Positions 1 through 8,605 of a stretch of DNA of 27,090 bases are shown piece after piece. The position numbers were made by a program, and so were the translations under genes. Below the pieces are notes generated by a model that was not told the DNA's origin, did not search any database, and saw only the letters and a program-made list of their open reading frames with translations. Every line of letters begins with the position of its first letter. The stretch's first letter is position 1. Origin of the DNA: Flavobacterium psychrophilum. GTDB taxonomy: Bacteria; Bacteroidota; Bacteroidia; Flavobacteriales; Flavobacteriaceae. The stretch spans positions 1-27,090 of the forward strand of contig CAMAWK010000011.1 in NCBI GenBank assembly GCA_945861915.1, written 5' to 3'.

Positions 1-213
1 TCATAAAGCATTAAATGGATTTTATGATTCGAAAGCAAAATACAAATCTATGAAGATAAAAACAGCAAAATTGTCGTTTAACCGACAATTAACATTTATT
101 GTAATTTTATTGAGATAATTTTATCTCTTTAGTGATAAGATTCAATGGAACACGGGAAGGCACTTATAAAAGCAATGCAACTACTTCCTATGTCTGCGGT
201 TAGTTGATAAAAA

Positions 214-264
214 CAGTGAACGGAAACGTTCTTAAAAGCAAGTATGACCGTAAAGTTTCCACTG
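214..264. repeat. Imperfect inverted repeat CAGTG..GGAAAC / GTTTCCACTG
   Basis: CAGTG at 214-218 and GGAAAC at 222-227 pair with GTTTCCACTG at 255-264, leaving a bulge on the left arm. The left arm is preceded by TTGATAAAAACAGTG (204-218), which recurs almost exactly as TTGATAAAAACTGTG at 522-536. Confidence 0.45.
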
Positions 265-286
265 AAATGGATAATGTTGTTGAAGA

Positions 287-361
287 CAGTGGCGAAGGAT
301 GGTTTTTTTTAAAACAGGCTGGTGCGAGGAAGTTTTAAAAAAAGTTGTCCTGGAGCCACTG
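287..361. repeat. Long imperfect hairpin, arms CAGTGGC / GCCACTG
   Basis: CAGTGGC (287-293) pairs with GCCACTG (355-361). Inside it, AGGA and a T8-AAAAC block on the left pair with GTTTTAAAAAAA and TCCT on the right, so about 30 bases per arm are largely complementary. The apical loop contains CTGGTGCGAG (319-328), and a second motif copy CTGGCACGAG starts at 359. The T-run lies inside the stem rather than after it, so this is not a standard terminator. Confidence 0.55.
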
Positions 362-387
362 GCACGAGGGTTGGATGCGCGGCTTTT

Positions 388-470
388 TTACATAATGTTA
401 TTATAGTGCATCCGAGATTTTCATTTGGAATAGGGTATTTATTTATGCACTATAATGCCACATTATGTAA
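388..470. repeat. Inverted repeat of 23 paired bases with an asymmetric bulge
   Basis: The left arm (388-411) and right arm (445-470) match over TTACATAATGT and ATTATAGTGCAT, with a one-base versus three-base bulge between the two blocks. A 33-base spacer separates the arms. The bulged stem recalls folded attC or mobile-element end sites, but integron core boxes are not clearly present. Confidence 0.6.
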
Positions 471-484
471 CTAAGCTTTGGAAA

Positions 485-548
485 AAAAATTACTGGCGCG
501 AGTTGCGAAGCGTACGTGTTTTTGATAAAAACTGTGCCAGTAATTTTT
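485..548. repeat. Perfect 13-bp inverted repeat AAAAATTACTGGC
   Basis: AAAAATTACTGGC at 485-497 is exactly complementary to GCCAGTAATTTTT at 536-548. The intervening segment contains CTGGCGCGAG (from 493) and a small hairpin GTTTTT-GAT-AAAAAC. It shares both the CTGGYRCGAG and TTGATAAAAAC motifs with the upstream palindromes, so it looks like another diverged copy of the same unit. Confidence 0.6.
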
Positions 549-729
549 CTTGGAGCGTTGGCAAAGGAGTGGCATCTGAAATGTAAAACGACCTTTTTAC
601 CAAAGAATGAAAAAAGATATTCACGCTATTTGAAAAGTAATTAGCGAAATGAAGCAAACAAAGATGTGAGTTTAGGAATACTTGGACTAAACGAGGATTT
701 TGTGCAGATGAATGAGATAATTACATTAT

Positions 730-1050
730 TTAATCAACAAACATAGTTATCTGGAACGTTAATGCTTTTTCCTTACAATTAGGACAATAATTATTAACCG
801 TATTTAATTTTAGATCAAAATTATTTATTGTGTTATTATCGTAATTATTTCCTTTTAAAACATCATCAGTATAGAAGAGATACTTATCTGAATTTTTTTG
901 TTCTAAATAATTTATAATTTCAAATTCTAAGGTTACCTTATTAATTGCAGGTACTGGACAATTGGTTTGATAACTAAATCTCCCACCACCATATCTAAAC
1001 TGATTTGAAAAACCGCAAGACTTACATTTTGATGCTATAATATTCCCCAC
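730..1050 (-). CDS. Small two-CxxC zinc-ribbon protein, function unknown
   Basis: This 106-residue protein has CKSC at residues 9-12 and CPNC at 89-92, the paired cysteine knuckles of a zinc ribbon. A third cysteine lies at about residue 31 (NCPVP). The central part is polar and asparagine-rich, with no membrane segment or signal peptide. It is the last gene of the minus-strand run that starts with the RecD-like helicase, 32 bases after the preceding ATPase gene, and is probably co-transcribed with it. Its role is not recognisable. A nucleic-acid-binding or structural accessory role would be typical of such a protein, but that is inference. The 32-base spacer upstream is almost entirely A and T. 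Confidence 0.65.
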   Translation of the reverse strand: MGNIIASKCKSCGFSNQFRYGGGRFSYQTNCPVPAINKVTLEFEIINYLEQKNSDKYLFYTDDVLKGNNYDNNTINNFDLKLNTVNNYCPNCKEKALTFQITMFVD

Positions 1051-1082
1051 TCTTAATTTAATTTTAAATTAATATTTTTTTA

Positions 1083-2669
1083 TTAACTCAATGCTCGAAT
1101 AATAACATTTAGTTTATTAAGTTCAATTTCAAACTTCTTTAGAGTTGCGATTTGTAAACTATAAAATTCTTCAGGAGTATTTGGTTCATTTTTTGTGCCA
1201 ACCAAAATAAATAACATATCTGGTTTATTAAGTTGATTTGGTCTATGCGAAAAAGTAGCCATCAAATGTCCGCCACCTAAAGAATGTCGCATAATATCAA
1301 CTATCTCAATAAATTGGTTATTCCTTTTAAAATTATTTGGCAATTTTGCTTTTGGAGTGTTGTTGTCTTTAGTTCTTTCAAAGACAATTTTATATAATGA
1401 ACTTGCAAAATCAGAAAAAGATTCTAATGAATAACAAGGTGTTCTTAAATCTTTTATTAAAGCGGCTTCATCATTAACAGGTTCAAAAATATAACTACTC
1501 TTTTTATTGTAATGTGTATCATTAATATTAGTAATAATTAATGTTATTTTATCTGTTAATATTTCTGATTCAGGAATTTTTTCGATTAAAGTATTATTAA
1601 ATAAACTATTAGCACGAATATAATCTTTTAAGAATTCTATTTTAACTTCATAATTATTTCCTTTTTTTACAATTAATCCTTTATCTAGTAACTCAAGAAT
1701 ATATTTCGAATTTTTATAATTTCTTGGCAATTTTGCAATTTCGTAAAGAATAGATTTTTCTTCACTCTGTAGAGATTCAATTATACCTTGTAAATATGAT
1801 TTTAAAAAACTATAATCAGGTTTTGAACTTTTTGAAGATATATACCCTCCAATTAATTTACCATAATATGGAATGCCCCCAGATGCTATAAATGCAAACT
1901 CTCCACTGTTTTTAATTTCTTCTGAACAATTTGTTAATTTACTTACTTCGCACTCCCACATTTCTTGAAAACTATCATATTCGATAGGTCCTAAATAAAT
2001 TGGGGGAGCATCAATGATGTTTAATTCTGGTGATCCGGTAATTGTACATAAATGTTGCCAAGAAATTGAACCAGCAATCCAAAAACTAAAAGGGGTTATA
2101 CCATTTGATAATATTTTTGAACTAAAATTTCTTAGTTTCATAAAACCAACAGGTTCATCAAATGAAAACCTAAATAACCATTCATATTCATCGAAAAGGA
2201 ATAAAATAGTCTTATCTAAATATTCTGAAAAAAAAGTAACAATTTCTTCAAAAATCCCTTGAATTCTTACTGAACTGACATCTTTTAAGCTTTCAAATAC
2301 ATCCTCCCAATCTCCCGATGCTTTTATTGTTGTTTTTTTTAATATTATTTCATCAGTAAAATATTTATCAATAAATAATCTTGATACAAGACAAGATATC
2401 ATATATTTATATACATTATCTGTTCCTTTTATAATTGAACCAACTTCTTTAAAATCAAAAAAAATAGGGTATACTTTTGAATCTGTATTTTTCCTTAATG
2501 AAGTCTCGATGCATTTTAAAATGCATGTTTTACCAAATCTTCTTAATCCAGTAATTGATACACAATACCTATTATTAGCTAATGAAATTAATTGATCAAA
2601 AATCTCTTTTCTACCAAATAACTCTTCTATATTAATTATTTCTTTTCTGGGTTCAAAACCTATAGTCAT
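1083..2669 (-). CDS. ATPase_2/STAND-like P-loop ATPase
   Basis: From the chosen start this is a 528-residue cytoplasmic protein. An ELFGR motif (residues 16-20) precedes Walker A GLRRFGKT (41-48). Walker B ILFLFDEYE is at 155-163, followed by a sensor-like FWIAGS (196-201) and GPIEYDSF. This is the layout of archaeal-type ATPase_2 and related STAND NTPases. The last 150 residues or so hold an unrecognised domain with an HSLGGGHLM segment. A longer frame starts 57 bases upstream, overlapping the preceding gene. The ATG at 2669 is preferred because it follows that gene's TAA after two bases, a typical translational coupling. Its P-loop resembles the one in the upstream 1451-residue protein, so the pair may be a sensor and partner. 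Both could be phage-sensing NTPases, which is inference. Confidence 0.75.
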   Translation of the reverse strand: MTIGFEPRKEIINIEELFGRKEIFDQLISLANNRYCVSITGLRRFGKTCILKCIETSLRKNTDSKVYPIFFDFKEVGSIIKGTDNVYKYMISCLVSRLFIDKYFTDEIILKKTTIKASGDWEDVFESLKDVSSVRIQGIFEEIVTFFSEYLDKTILFLFDEYEWLFRFSFDEPVGFMKLRNFSSKILSNGITPFSFWIAGSISWQHLCTITGSPELNIIDAPPIYLGPIEYDSFQEMWECEVSKLTNCSEEIKNSGEFAFIASGGIPYYGKLIGGYISSKSSKPDYSFLKSYLQGIIESLQSEEKSILYEIAKLPRNYKNSKYILELLDKGLIVKKGNNYEVKIEFLKDYIRANSLFNNTLIEKIPESEILTDKITLIITNINDTHYNKKSSYIFEPVNDEAALIKDLRTPCYSLESFSDFASSLYKIVFERTKDNNTPKAKLPNNFKRNNQFIEIVDIMRHSLGGGHLMATFSHRPNQLNKPDMLFILVGTKNEPNTPEEFYSLQIATLKKFEIELNKLNVIIRALS

Positions 2670-2671
2670 TT

Positions 2672-5600
2672 TTATTCTGTTAATGTTGTTAAAGTCAAAT
2701 TTATATCTGGATGAAAATTTTCCCAAAATCGTCTGAATAGGTCAACAGATAATTTATAAACAGGTAGCCCCTCATCCTCATTCTGAATAATTATTTTCTT
2801 TTCTTTCAATAAATTTATAGCTTCTGCTAACTTTGGTCTATATGCATTAATTTTTTTATCAGCCCATAATTTTTGCAATTCAGAAAATCCAACACTTCTA
2901 GGATCATCTATTCTTCCTTTATTGAAATGAACGATAGATGATATAAGAACAGCTACTTCTTTAGGATCCGTTGGACTTAATTGATTGTTTTGAAAAGTAT
3001 TTTCAGTTAATTTTTTTATCAACGATCGCTGGGTAGAAACCTCTTGACCTATTAAAATTCTTACTACTTTCTCTAACTCAGGATATCCAATAAATCTTCT
3101 TTTATTTTCTGATGCATAATAACCGCAATTTTTACAAATCATTTGAATAAAATATGGTACATTTCCTGATAAAAATAATATATGCTTTATTGCCTCAGGT
3201 GTAAAAGAAAGCTTGTCATTGATAACCTCTATTAAGTCTCGGGATGATTCATCAGTTATTTCATTTACTTGCTCCTCAATAGCATTAACTAACTGTCCTG
3301 TTATTCCATATTTAGAGTCTTTTATCAATGACTTTATATCATATGTTCCTGCAAATATAAAACTCGCTAAATCACCCATTGAAAACTGTCTTAAAGAATG
3401 CAAAAAAGCATTATTTACTATCTTATCATCAATTAGTGTTTTTATAAAAGAAAATTCGTCTATAAAAAATATTGGAAAAAAATTATTTTCTTTTAAAAAA
3501 TCCAGTATTACTCTAAAATCTTTCGCTTTAACATTATTATTATTAATATTTAATTCCTCACAATTAAAACCATAAATTGTTGAATATTTAATAATTTCAT
3601 CGTATGTTTTTACGATTAGAATATATTCCCAAAAATCTTTTACATTTTTAAAACTTGCTGCTTCAGAAAAATCCCAACCAAATGTGAGAATTGTCTTTTC
3701 CATACCTTTTGATATGAAAGTATCTCCTTGTATATCTTTCTTTAAATATTCTAGAACCGAACTTTTACCAGTTCTTGTAAGACCGTATAGAATGTAAGGT
3801 TTGTCTCTTTCCACAGAAAGATAATGTTGAGCTAAATCCGCAATTAATTGTTTTCTACCTTTGAATAATTCTTCTGGAGGAATAGGGCCATCCCTCCAAG
3901 GAATATCATCGTATGTTAAACTTGATTCAGGTTCCTCTTCAATTGTAAACTCAAATATCTTAGATGTGAGCTTTTTCTTTTGGTAAATAGCTTTAATTTC
4001 TATTTTTATTTCGACTGCTTTTGAATCTTTTAGAATATGTTCCGGTATAACAAAACTTGTTTCTATTTTTCCATTTGCAGCTATTTCATTATCACTAATA
4101 TGTTCAATAACGAACTCATCTACATATTCTGTTGATTCTCCAATAATTTTTATGACAAAACCTTCAGATGTAGCCTCACCTTCATTTTTAATAACTAAAG
4201 GTGCAGTAATTACACCATCTGTGTCTATATAGTAAGGAGGGTCAATAGAAATTTCTAATAAAGGATAAGATTGAGTTATTTTTTCTTCAAGTAATAAATC
4301 TACTTCTCTCTTCCATTTGTTAAGTAATGTATAAAAATATGTCCTGCCGTAATAAGTTGTATTTTCATTGATAAAAGTTATTTGTTTTTCAATAATTGTC
4401 CTAATTTGAATTAGTATATTCAATCTTTCCTTTTCTTGCCTGTTCAAATACGGTTGTAAAATTTCAAGTAATTTATCAATTTCATTTTTCACCTCCTTAT
4501 CAGTTGGCGTTATGAATTTATCAAAGCCAATTATTGATTTCCAAGATTTTAAAAGAGTGTCAATATTTTGTGGTTCAATATCAATTTTAGTTAAACTTAA
4601 AATTCTATCAGTAAAAGATTTAACTCCTATTCTTCGTTCAAAAAAAGTATTTTTTAAAAATTCGCCAGGCTTCAAATCAATATTTATTGTATTGCCCTCA
4701 ATGGTATTTATTAAATCAAAAATTGCTTTTCTTCTTTTTGAATACATTAAATCATCATACAAAATACCTGTACCTCTCGGTTGATTTGCCAAACTATTCC
4801 AAGCATTAATACTTGAGGCACCGCAATCAACGATTGCCTTATAAGCTATAGACCCAATCTGACTATCATTACTTCGCATACAATCCTTAAAGACATCAGC
4901 AAATTGTCCTTTGAAAATTAACTTAAAGTCTGTAATTGTTTTACTTTGAATATGATAAGTAATGATATTTAATTTAAGATAATTCGCTAAAATACTTAAT
5001 AGAAATTTTGGTTCAATATTTGACAATAGATTTAGTGATTCAATATAATAGCTACTGGCACTATCTCTAAGACGAGTCAACTTCAAAATATCGAAGTCAT
5101 TATTTAAAACTATGTTCCTGAAATTAATAAAAAGAGAATTTCCTTTTAACATCGAGTAATATGCCACCGCTTCTAAATATTCTTGCAAATCATAACTACC
5201 AACATTCAGTTCACTATATGCTTTAGCTGCTTCAAGATAAATCGGATATTTTTCAGACAAATCGATTTCTCTTGATTTTTTTGCCTCATCTAAAATTAAT
5301 TTGGCAATAAAAGCAGTTGGTTTAGAACCATTTTTTATAATTTCAGAATTTGTATACTTATGTTCTTTAATATCAATGTCAATCATTTTACTGATTGCAG
5401 AAGAATCGTCATCAGCTTCAATTATTAAATGCTTTTCACTTGAATTATCTTCATTTTTATATTCCTTTTTTATTTTTTGAACATTTCCTTCTAACTGTTC
5501 AAGTAAGTTAGATGCATAATTATTGTTAGGATTGTATGAAAGAGCTTTTTTTACTGAAACAATAGCTTGCGCCCTTTTTTCCGTATTTAGAGCCTGTAGT

Positions 5601-7027
5601 CTTCCTAATTCTGTAAAAAGGTGACTTAAATTATTTGCTGGGGCTTTTGTTTTTTCATTGAAATGGACTAATTCTGCATATGCACTTTCAGATGCTTCTG
5701 GATTATTAATGGAAGAAAATATTTGAGCTTTTTTTAGAAGTAGACTACTTTTATATTTTACTTCAATTGAAATATCTGCTAATTCTTTTTCTATTTGCGC
5801 TAATGCAAGTTCAAATTTAGATTGACGAATTGAAGTATTTATTTCTTTCTCAACATCTTTAAAATTTTTTTTAGCTTTCTTATCTATAACTTCTGAAACT
5901 GGAATTTTTTTAGGTTGTCTAATATCTTTTAAACTGTATTTTTTACTTAATTCTCTAATGATTTCACCAAGGTATTTATTGTTTTTTACTTCATTTCTAA
6001 TAATTGATAATAACAAAATAACCTGTTCAAAATTTGATTTTTGTATTTGATCTATTAATTCATCAATAAAATTATCAAGTGAACTTGGAAGAGCAACTGA
6101 ATTAACAATTATATTTAATTCTTTTTCATAAGTACTTAATACAACAGGAATAATTGATCCCTCTTGAAAAGTTTCTAATTCGGAAAGAAGCTTAGAACCA
6201 ACAATTCTATTATTATTAATAAATAAACTAGGATTATTATTATTAGAAGCGATACAAGTTGTTCCTCTTACCTTTATAATATTTGCATTAGGTTCAATGA
6301 ATTTTGACAATATATTTTTATTCAATGATTTTTTAAATAAATCTGAATTTTCCAGAAGTAAGTTTTTGTTAAGATTTAAAACTTCGGCAATATTGTTTTT
6401 TAATTTACTTGAAATTTCGGAATTATTTTCATCTGTTTCGCTCTTATAAATTTCTGGTATTTTTTTACGCAAATTAGGTTCTAAAAATCCTAATCTTTTT
6501 CTGGAATTAACGACCGATGCTCTTTTTATTTTTGTACCAGACTGTTCCTGAAATAATCTCCATATATCAGAATCTGTTATTGGAGAGGATTTATCTTCAA
6601 GTTGAATTAAATTTGTAATTACACTATCTAAACCGTGAATGTTTTCATCCAAAGAACTTCCAGCAAAAGCATTAAGTAAAAAATCATAATTTTCAGTTGA
6701 AATTTTAGTATTAGGATTGAATTTTACGTCAACATTAATTTCTTTTAATTTGTCAACTATAGCTTCTAAACTAATCTCTAGTTCCCTTGCAATACTAATT
6801 AATCTATGTTTTTTTTCTCCTTCTTCTTCTGTATTTTGTCTATTACTAGATAAAATTTCCCAACCACCGATTAGCTTGTCAAAGAATCTGTGTTTTGTTC
6901 CATTTTCGGACTGTAATAAAATATAATTGTCTCCAATCTCAATTATTACTCCTGATTCTTTACCATTGATCAAATGAAGATTTACTTTATCTCCTATTTG
7001 TACATCACTTTTTAATAAGTCAAACAT
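2672..7027 (-). CDS. Giant STAND-type NTPase with SH3-like, IF2_N-like and Ig-like regions
   Basis: This is a 1451-residue protein. Residues 8-60 look like a small SH3/KOW-type beta barrel (KVNLHLINGKESGVIIEIGD). Residues 73-121 resemble the N-terminal domain of translation initiation factor IF2, ending NPNTKIS.ENYDFL. The middle, to about 920, is helical with TPR-like stretches. Residues 924-1033 look like a CARDB/Ig-like beta sandwich. An LFKGRKQLI motif then leads into the NTPase, with Walker A GLTRTGKS (1082-1089) and Walker B PIFFIDEF (1185-1192). The C-terminal 110 residues or so look like a winged helix. It lies 132 bases after the TPR/cold-shock gene and is followed after two bases by another ATPase. 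Large STAND proteins often act as pathogen sensors. A defence role fits the island but is inferred. It is not DptH, since no HerA/FtsK features are seen. Confidence 0.75.
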   Translation of the reverse strand: MFDLLKSDVQIGDKVNLHLINGKESGVIIEIGDNYILLQSENGTKHRFFDKLIGGWEILSSNRQNTEEEGEKKHRLISIARELEISLEAIVDKLKEINVDVKFNPNTKISTENYDFLLNAFAGSSLDENIHGLDSVITNLIQLEDKSSPITDSDIWRLFQEQSGTKIKRASVVNSRKRLGFLEPNLRKKIPEIYKSETDENNSEISSKLKNNIAEVLNLNKNLLLENSDLFKKSLNKNILSKFIEPNANIIKVRGTTCIASNNNNPSLFINNNRIVGSKLLSELETFQEGSIIPVVLSTYEKELNIIVNSVALPSSLDNFIDELIDQIQKSNFEQVILLLSIIRNEVKNNKYLGEIIRELSKKYSLKDIRQPKKIPVSEVIDKKAKKNFKDVEKEINTSIRQSKFELALAQIEKELADISIEVKYKSSLLLKKAQIFSSINNPEASESAYAELVHFNEKTKAPANNLSHLFTELGRLQALNTEKRAQAIVSVKKALSYNPNNNYASNLLEQLEGNVQKIKKEYKNEDNSSEKHLIIEADDDSSAISKMIDIDIKEHKYTNSEIIKNGSKPTAFIAKLILDEAKKSREIDLSEKYPIYLEAAKAYSELNVGSYDLQEYLEAVAYYSMLKGNSLFINFRNIVLNNDFDILKLTRLRDSASSYYIESLNLLSNIEPKFLLSILANYLKLNIITYHIQSKTITDFKLIFKGQFADVFKDCMRSNDSQIGSIAYKAIVDCGASSINAWNSLANQPRGTGILYDDLMYSKRRKAIFDLINTIEGNTINIDLKPGEFLKNTFFERRIGVKSFTDRILSLTKIDIEPQNIDTLLKSWKSIIGFDKFITPTDKEVKNEIDKLLEILQPYLNRQEKERLNILIQIRTIIEKQITFINENTTYYGRTYFYTLLNKWKREVDLLLEEKITQSYPLLEISIDPPYYIDTDGVITAPLVIKNEGEATSEGFVIKIIGESTEYVDEFVIEHISDNEIAANGKIETSFVIPEHILKDSKAVEIKIEIKAIYQKKKLTSKIFEFTIEEEPESSLTYDDIPWRDGPIPPEELFKGRKQLIADLAQHYLSVERDKPYILYGLTRTGKSSVLEYLKKDIQGDTFISKGMEKTILTFGWDFSEAASFKNVKDFWEYILIVKTYDEIIKYSTIYGFNCEELNINNNNVKAKDFRVILDFLKENNFFPIFFIDEFSFIKTLIDDKIVNNAFLHSLRQFSMGDLASFIFAGTYDIKSLIKDSKYGITGQLVNAIEEQVNEITDESSRDLIEVINDKLSFTPEAIKHILFLSGNVPYFIQMICKNCGYYASENKRRFIGYPELEKVVRILIGQEVSTQRSLIKKLTENTFQNNQLSPTDPKEVAVLISSIVHFNKGRIDDPRSVGFSELQKLWADKKINAYRPKLAEAINLLKEKKIIIQNEDEGLPVYKLSVDLFRRFWENFHPDINLTLTTLTE

Positions 7028-7047
7028 CCTTTTTTTATTAATTGAAT

Positions 7048-7055
7048 CAAATTTA
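7048..7055 (-). promoter_or_regulatory. Candidate Bacteroidota -7 element for the STAND gene
   Basis: On the minus strand this reads TAAATTTG, an exact TAnnTTTG match, 20 bases before the ATG at 7027. No good TTTG -33 element is found at the usual spacing, so the call is weak. If real, the STAND/ATPase/zinc-ribbon genes can be transcribed independently of the helicase. Confidence 0.25.
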
Positions 7056-7159
7056 ATATACTTATTGGTTTTATAATAATTGACTAGAAATATTATTTTT
7101 TTATGATTTTAATTAGAAATTTAATTTCTTATGTTTTCAAATTAAAAACGACTGTCAAA

Positions 7160-8590
7160 TCATCTTTTCTGCCTTACCTGAATTGCCTTTTCCTTTTTAT
7201 CTGCTGTAGCTGGAATGATTTTAAACTCGACTTCTAAACCATTGCTAATTTTACTATTTAAAATATCATCTGCATTAACCCTGAAATATATTGATTTGTT
7301 TCCGTTATATTTGATAAAACCATCTGTTCCTTTTTCATCGTTATGCAATATTTTATCAATCTTTCCCGATAGCTTTTGATTAGGAGGTGAACTTTTCTCT
7401 GGTTGGAATTTAAAACTATTCCAATATTTATTTAATTCTGATTTTAAAGATGGGAGTTTTTCAAGTGCTATTTTCTCGTTTTGAAATTGTTTAATTGCAT
7501 CAATCAGCTTTTCTGGAACGCTCCATTCTTCACTTTGGCGAATGAGCATGGATAATGCATAGTGTTTAAATGCCATATCGTTGTCGCCCTTCGCTTTAAG
7601 CAATTCTCCTAAAAGATACAGTAAATCTATTTTGAATTCAAGATCCCCAAAATTGTTGATTGCATCGATTGCCAAATCAAAAGCTTTATCATTTTTCCCC
7701 TCTTCTTTATACAGTTCTGCCAATTCTTTTTGGATGAACCACTCTTTTTTCTTTCTCAAGATTTGTTGAAATTCTTTTATGGCATCTTCTGAATTCCCTA
7801 AATTCTTTTTCGATAAAGCTATTCTTCTTGCAAACCAAATATCATTTGAATAATGGAATTTTTCGAATGTTTCCAATGCTAATTTTGAAACATCATAGCA
7901 TTCCTGGAATTTTCCAAGTTTCATTAAGGCTTTTGATTTGTAGGCAAACCAATTCTCTTTATCCGAAGCCAATTCCATAGGTTTGGTTTCTCCTTTTCTT
8001 GTTACATCAATGGTTCTACTTTCTGTTTTGAGAAGTTCTGGAGCTATTTTATCACAAAAATCACTTACGAATTGCCAGTTGGCATTTGGTTTTTTCTTTT
8101 CTGCTTTTAAAACGGAATTAAATAAATTAGAAAGAACAGAATAAGCAAACTCGTTATCAAAACCCAAACTTAGCGGAATAAAGTTTTCTATTAATTGGAT
8201 GATTTCTGATTTATTGAAATGATAATTGCCAGTATCTTCAACCGTTTCCTCGTCTTCAAAGATTTCAGTTTCAAGATGGTGAATGTCAGTTAGTAAATTT
8301 TCGGCTTTAAATTTTGAAAACAATAACCATCCATAAGCATTTAGCACTATCTCTTTTGTATTATAATCAATGGTTAATTTATAATGATTCAAGAATTTAA
8401 ATGCATTGTCAAAATTGTTGGTATGCCTTAATGCCGTAATCATTCCAGCTATTAAATACACATTGCCTGCTATTTGTTCTTCAATGAACTGTCCTTTGTT
8501 TTCTTTGAAAAATTTTAATGCTTCGGCGTATTTTTTTTCTTTGTTTAGTTTTAAAATTGCTTGACTAAACTCTATGATAGATAATGACAT
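7160..8590 (-). CDS. TPR protein with C-terminal cold-shock-like domain
   Basis: This 476-residue protein has no signal peptide or membrane segment. Residues about 210-360 form helical pairs of the tetratricopeptide type (for example ALMKLGKFQECYDVSKLALE and LAELYKEEGKNDKAFDLAI). The last 70 residues (407-476) follow the cold-shock pattern: SGKIDKIL, a KGTDGFI strand, SIYFRV, GLEVEFKI and a final KAIQVR. Cold-shock domains bind single-stranded nucleic acid and TPRs bind proteins, so an adaptor linking a partner to nucleic acid is plausible. It starts 15 bases after the helicase gene and is almost certainly in the same operon. The exact family is not known to me. Confidence 0.75.
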   Translation of the reverse strand: MSLSIIEFSQAILKLNKEKKYAEALKFFKENKGQFIEEQIAGNVYLIAGMITALRHTNNFDNAFKFLNHYKLTIDYNTKEIVLNAYGWLLFSKFKAENLLTDIHHLETEIFEDEETVEDTGNYHFNKSEIIQLIENFIPLSLGFDNEFAYSVLSNLFNSVLKAEKKKPNANWQFVSDFCDKIAPELLKTESRTIDVTRKGETKPMELASDKENWFAYKSKALMKLGKFQECYDVSKLALETFEKFHYSNDIWFARRIALSKKNLGNSEDAIKEFQQILRKKKEWFIQKELAELYKEEGKNDKAFDLAIDAINNFGDLEFKIDLLYLLGELLKAKGDNDMAFKHYALSMLIRQSEEWSVPEKLIDAIKQFQNEKIALEKLPSLKSELNKYWNSFKFQPEKSSPPNQKLSGKIDKILHNDEKGTDGFIKYNGNKSIYFRVNADDILNSKISNGLEVEFKIIPATADKKEKAIQVRQKR

Positions 8591-8605
8591 ACATTTTGTT
8601 TTTAA

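Larger units (their letters stand above)
1..729. other. Long non-coding stretch rich in imperfect palindromes
   Basis: No convincing gene is visible. A frame open from position 2 to a TAA at 116-118 could be the last 38 codons of an upstream gene, but its product is unrecognised. A short plus-strand frame at 645-746 has a protein-like composition (ending ITLFNQQT) but no start and may be a decayed gene tail. A hairpin with 8-bp arms AATTGTCG/CGACAATT lies at 69-90. From about 214 to 548 the sequence holds four successive imperfect inverted repeats and three copies of CTGGYRCGAG. The GC-richer patches here stand out from the AT-rich neighbourhood, which suggests structured DNA or RNA rather than decayed coding sequence. 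Confidence 0.6.

Noticed and set aside
2..118. C-terminal end of an upstream gene
   Set aside because: The frame is open but only 38 codons long, and the product resembles nothing known. It is noted under the non-coding region only.
388..470. Integron attC site
   Set aside because: The bulged palindrome is suggestive, and GTTGGAT at 370-376 fits one core box. No matching partner box, integron integrase or gene cassette is present.
645..746. Plus-strand gene remnant
   Set aside because: Protein-like composition but no start codon and only 33 codons. It overlaps the end of the zinc-ribbon gene.
2672..7027. The giant STAND protein as the missing DptH
   Set aside because: Its P-loop lies near residue 1085 within an ATPase_2/STAND context. 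HerA/FtsK features are absent, and it is encoded in a separate opposite-strand operon.
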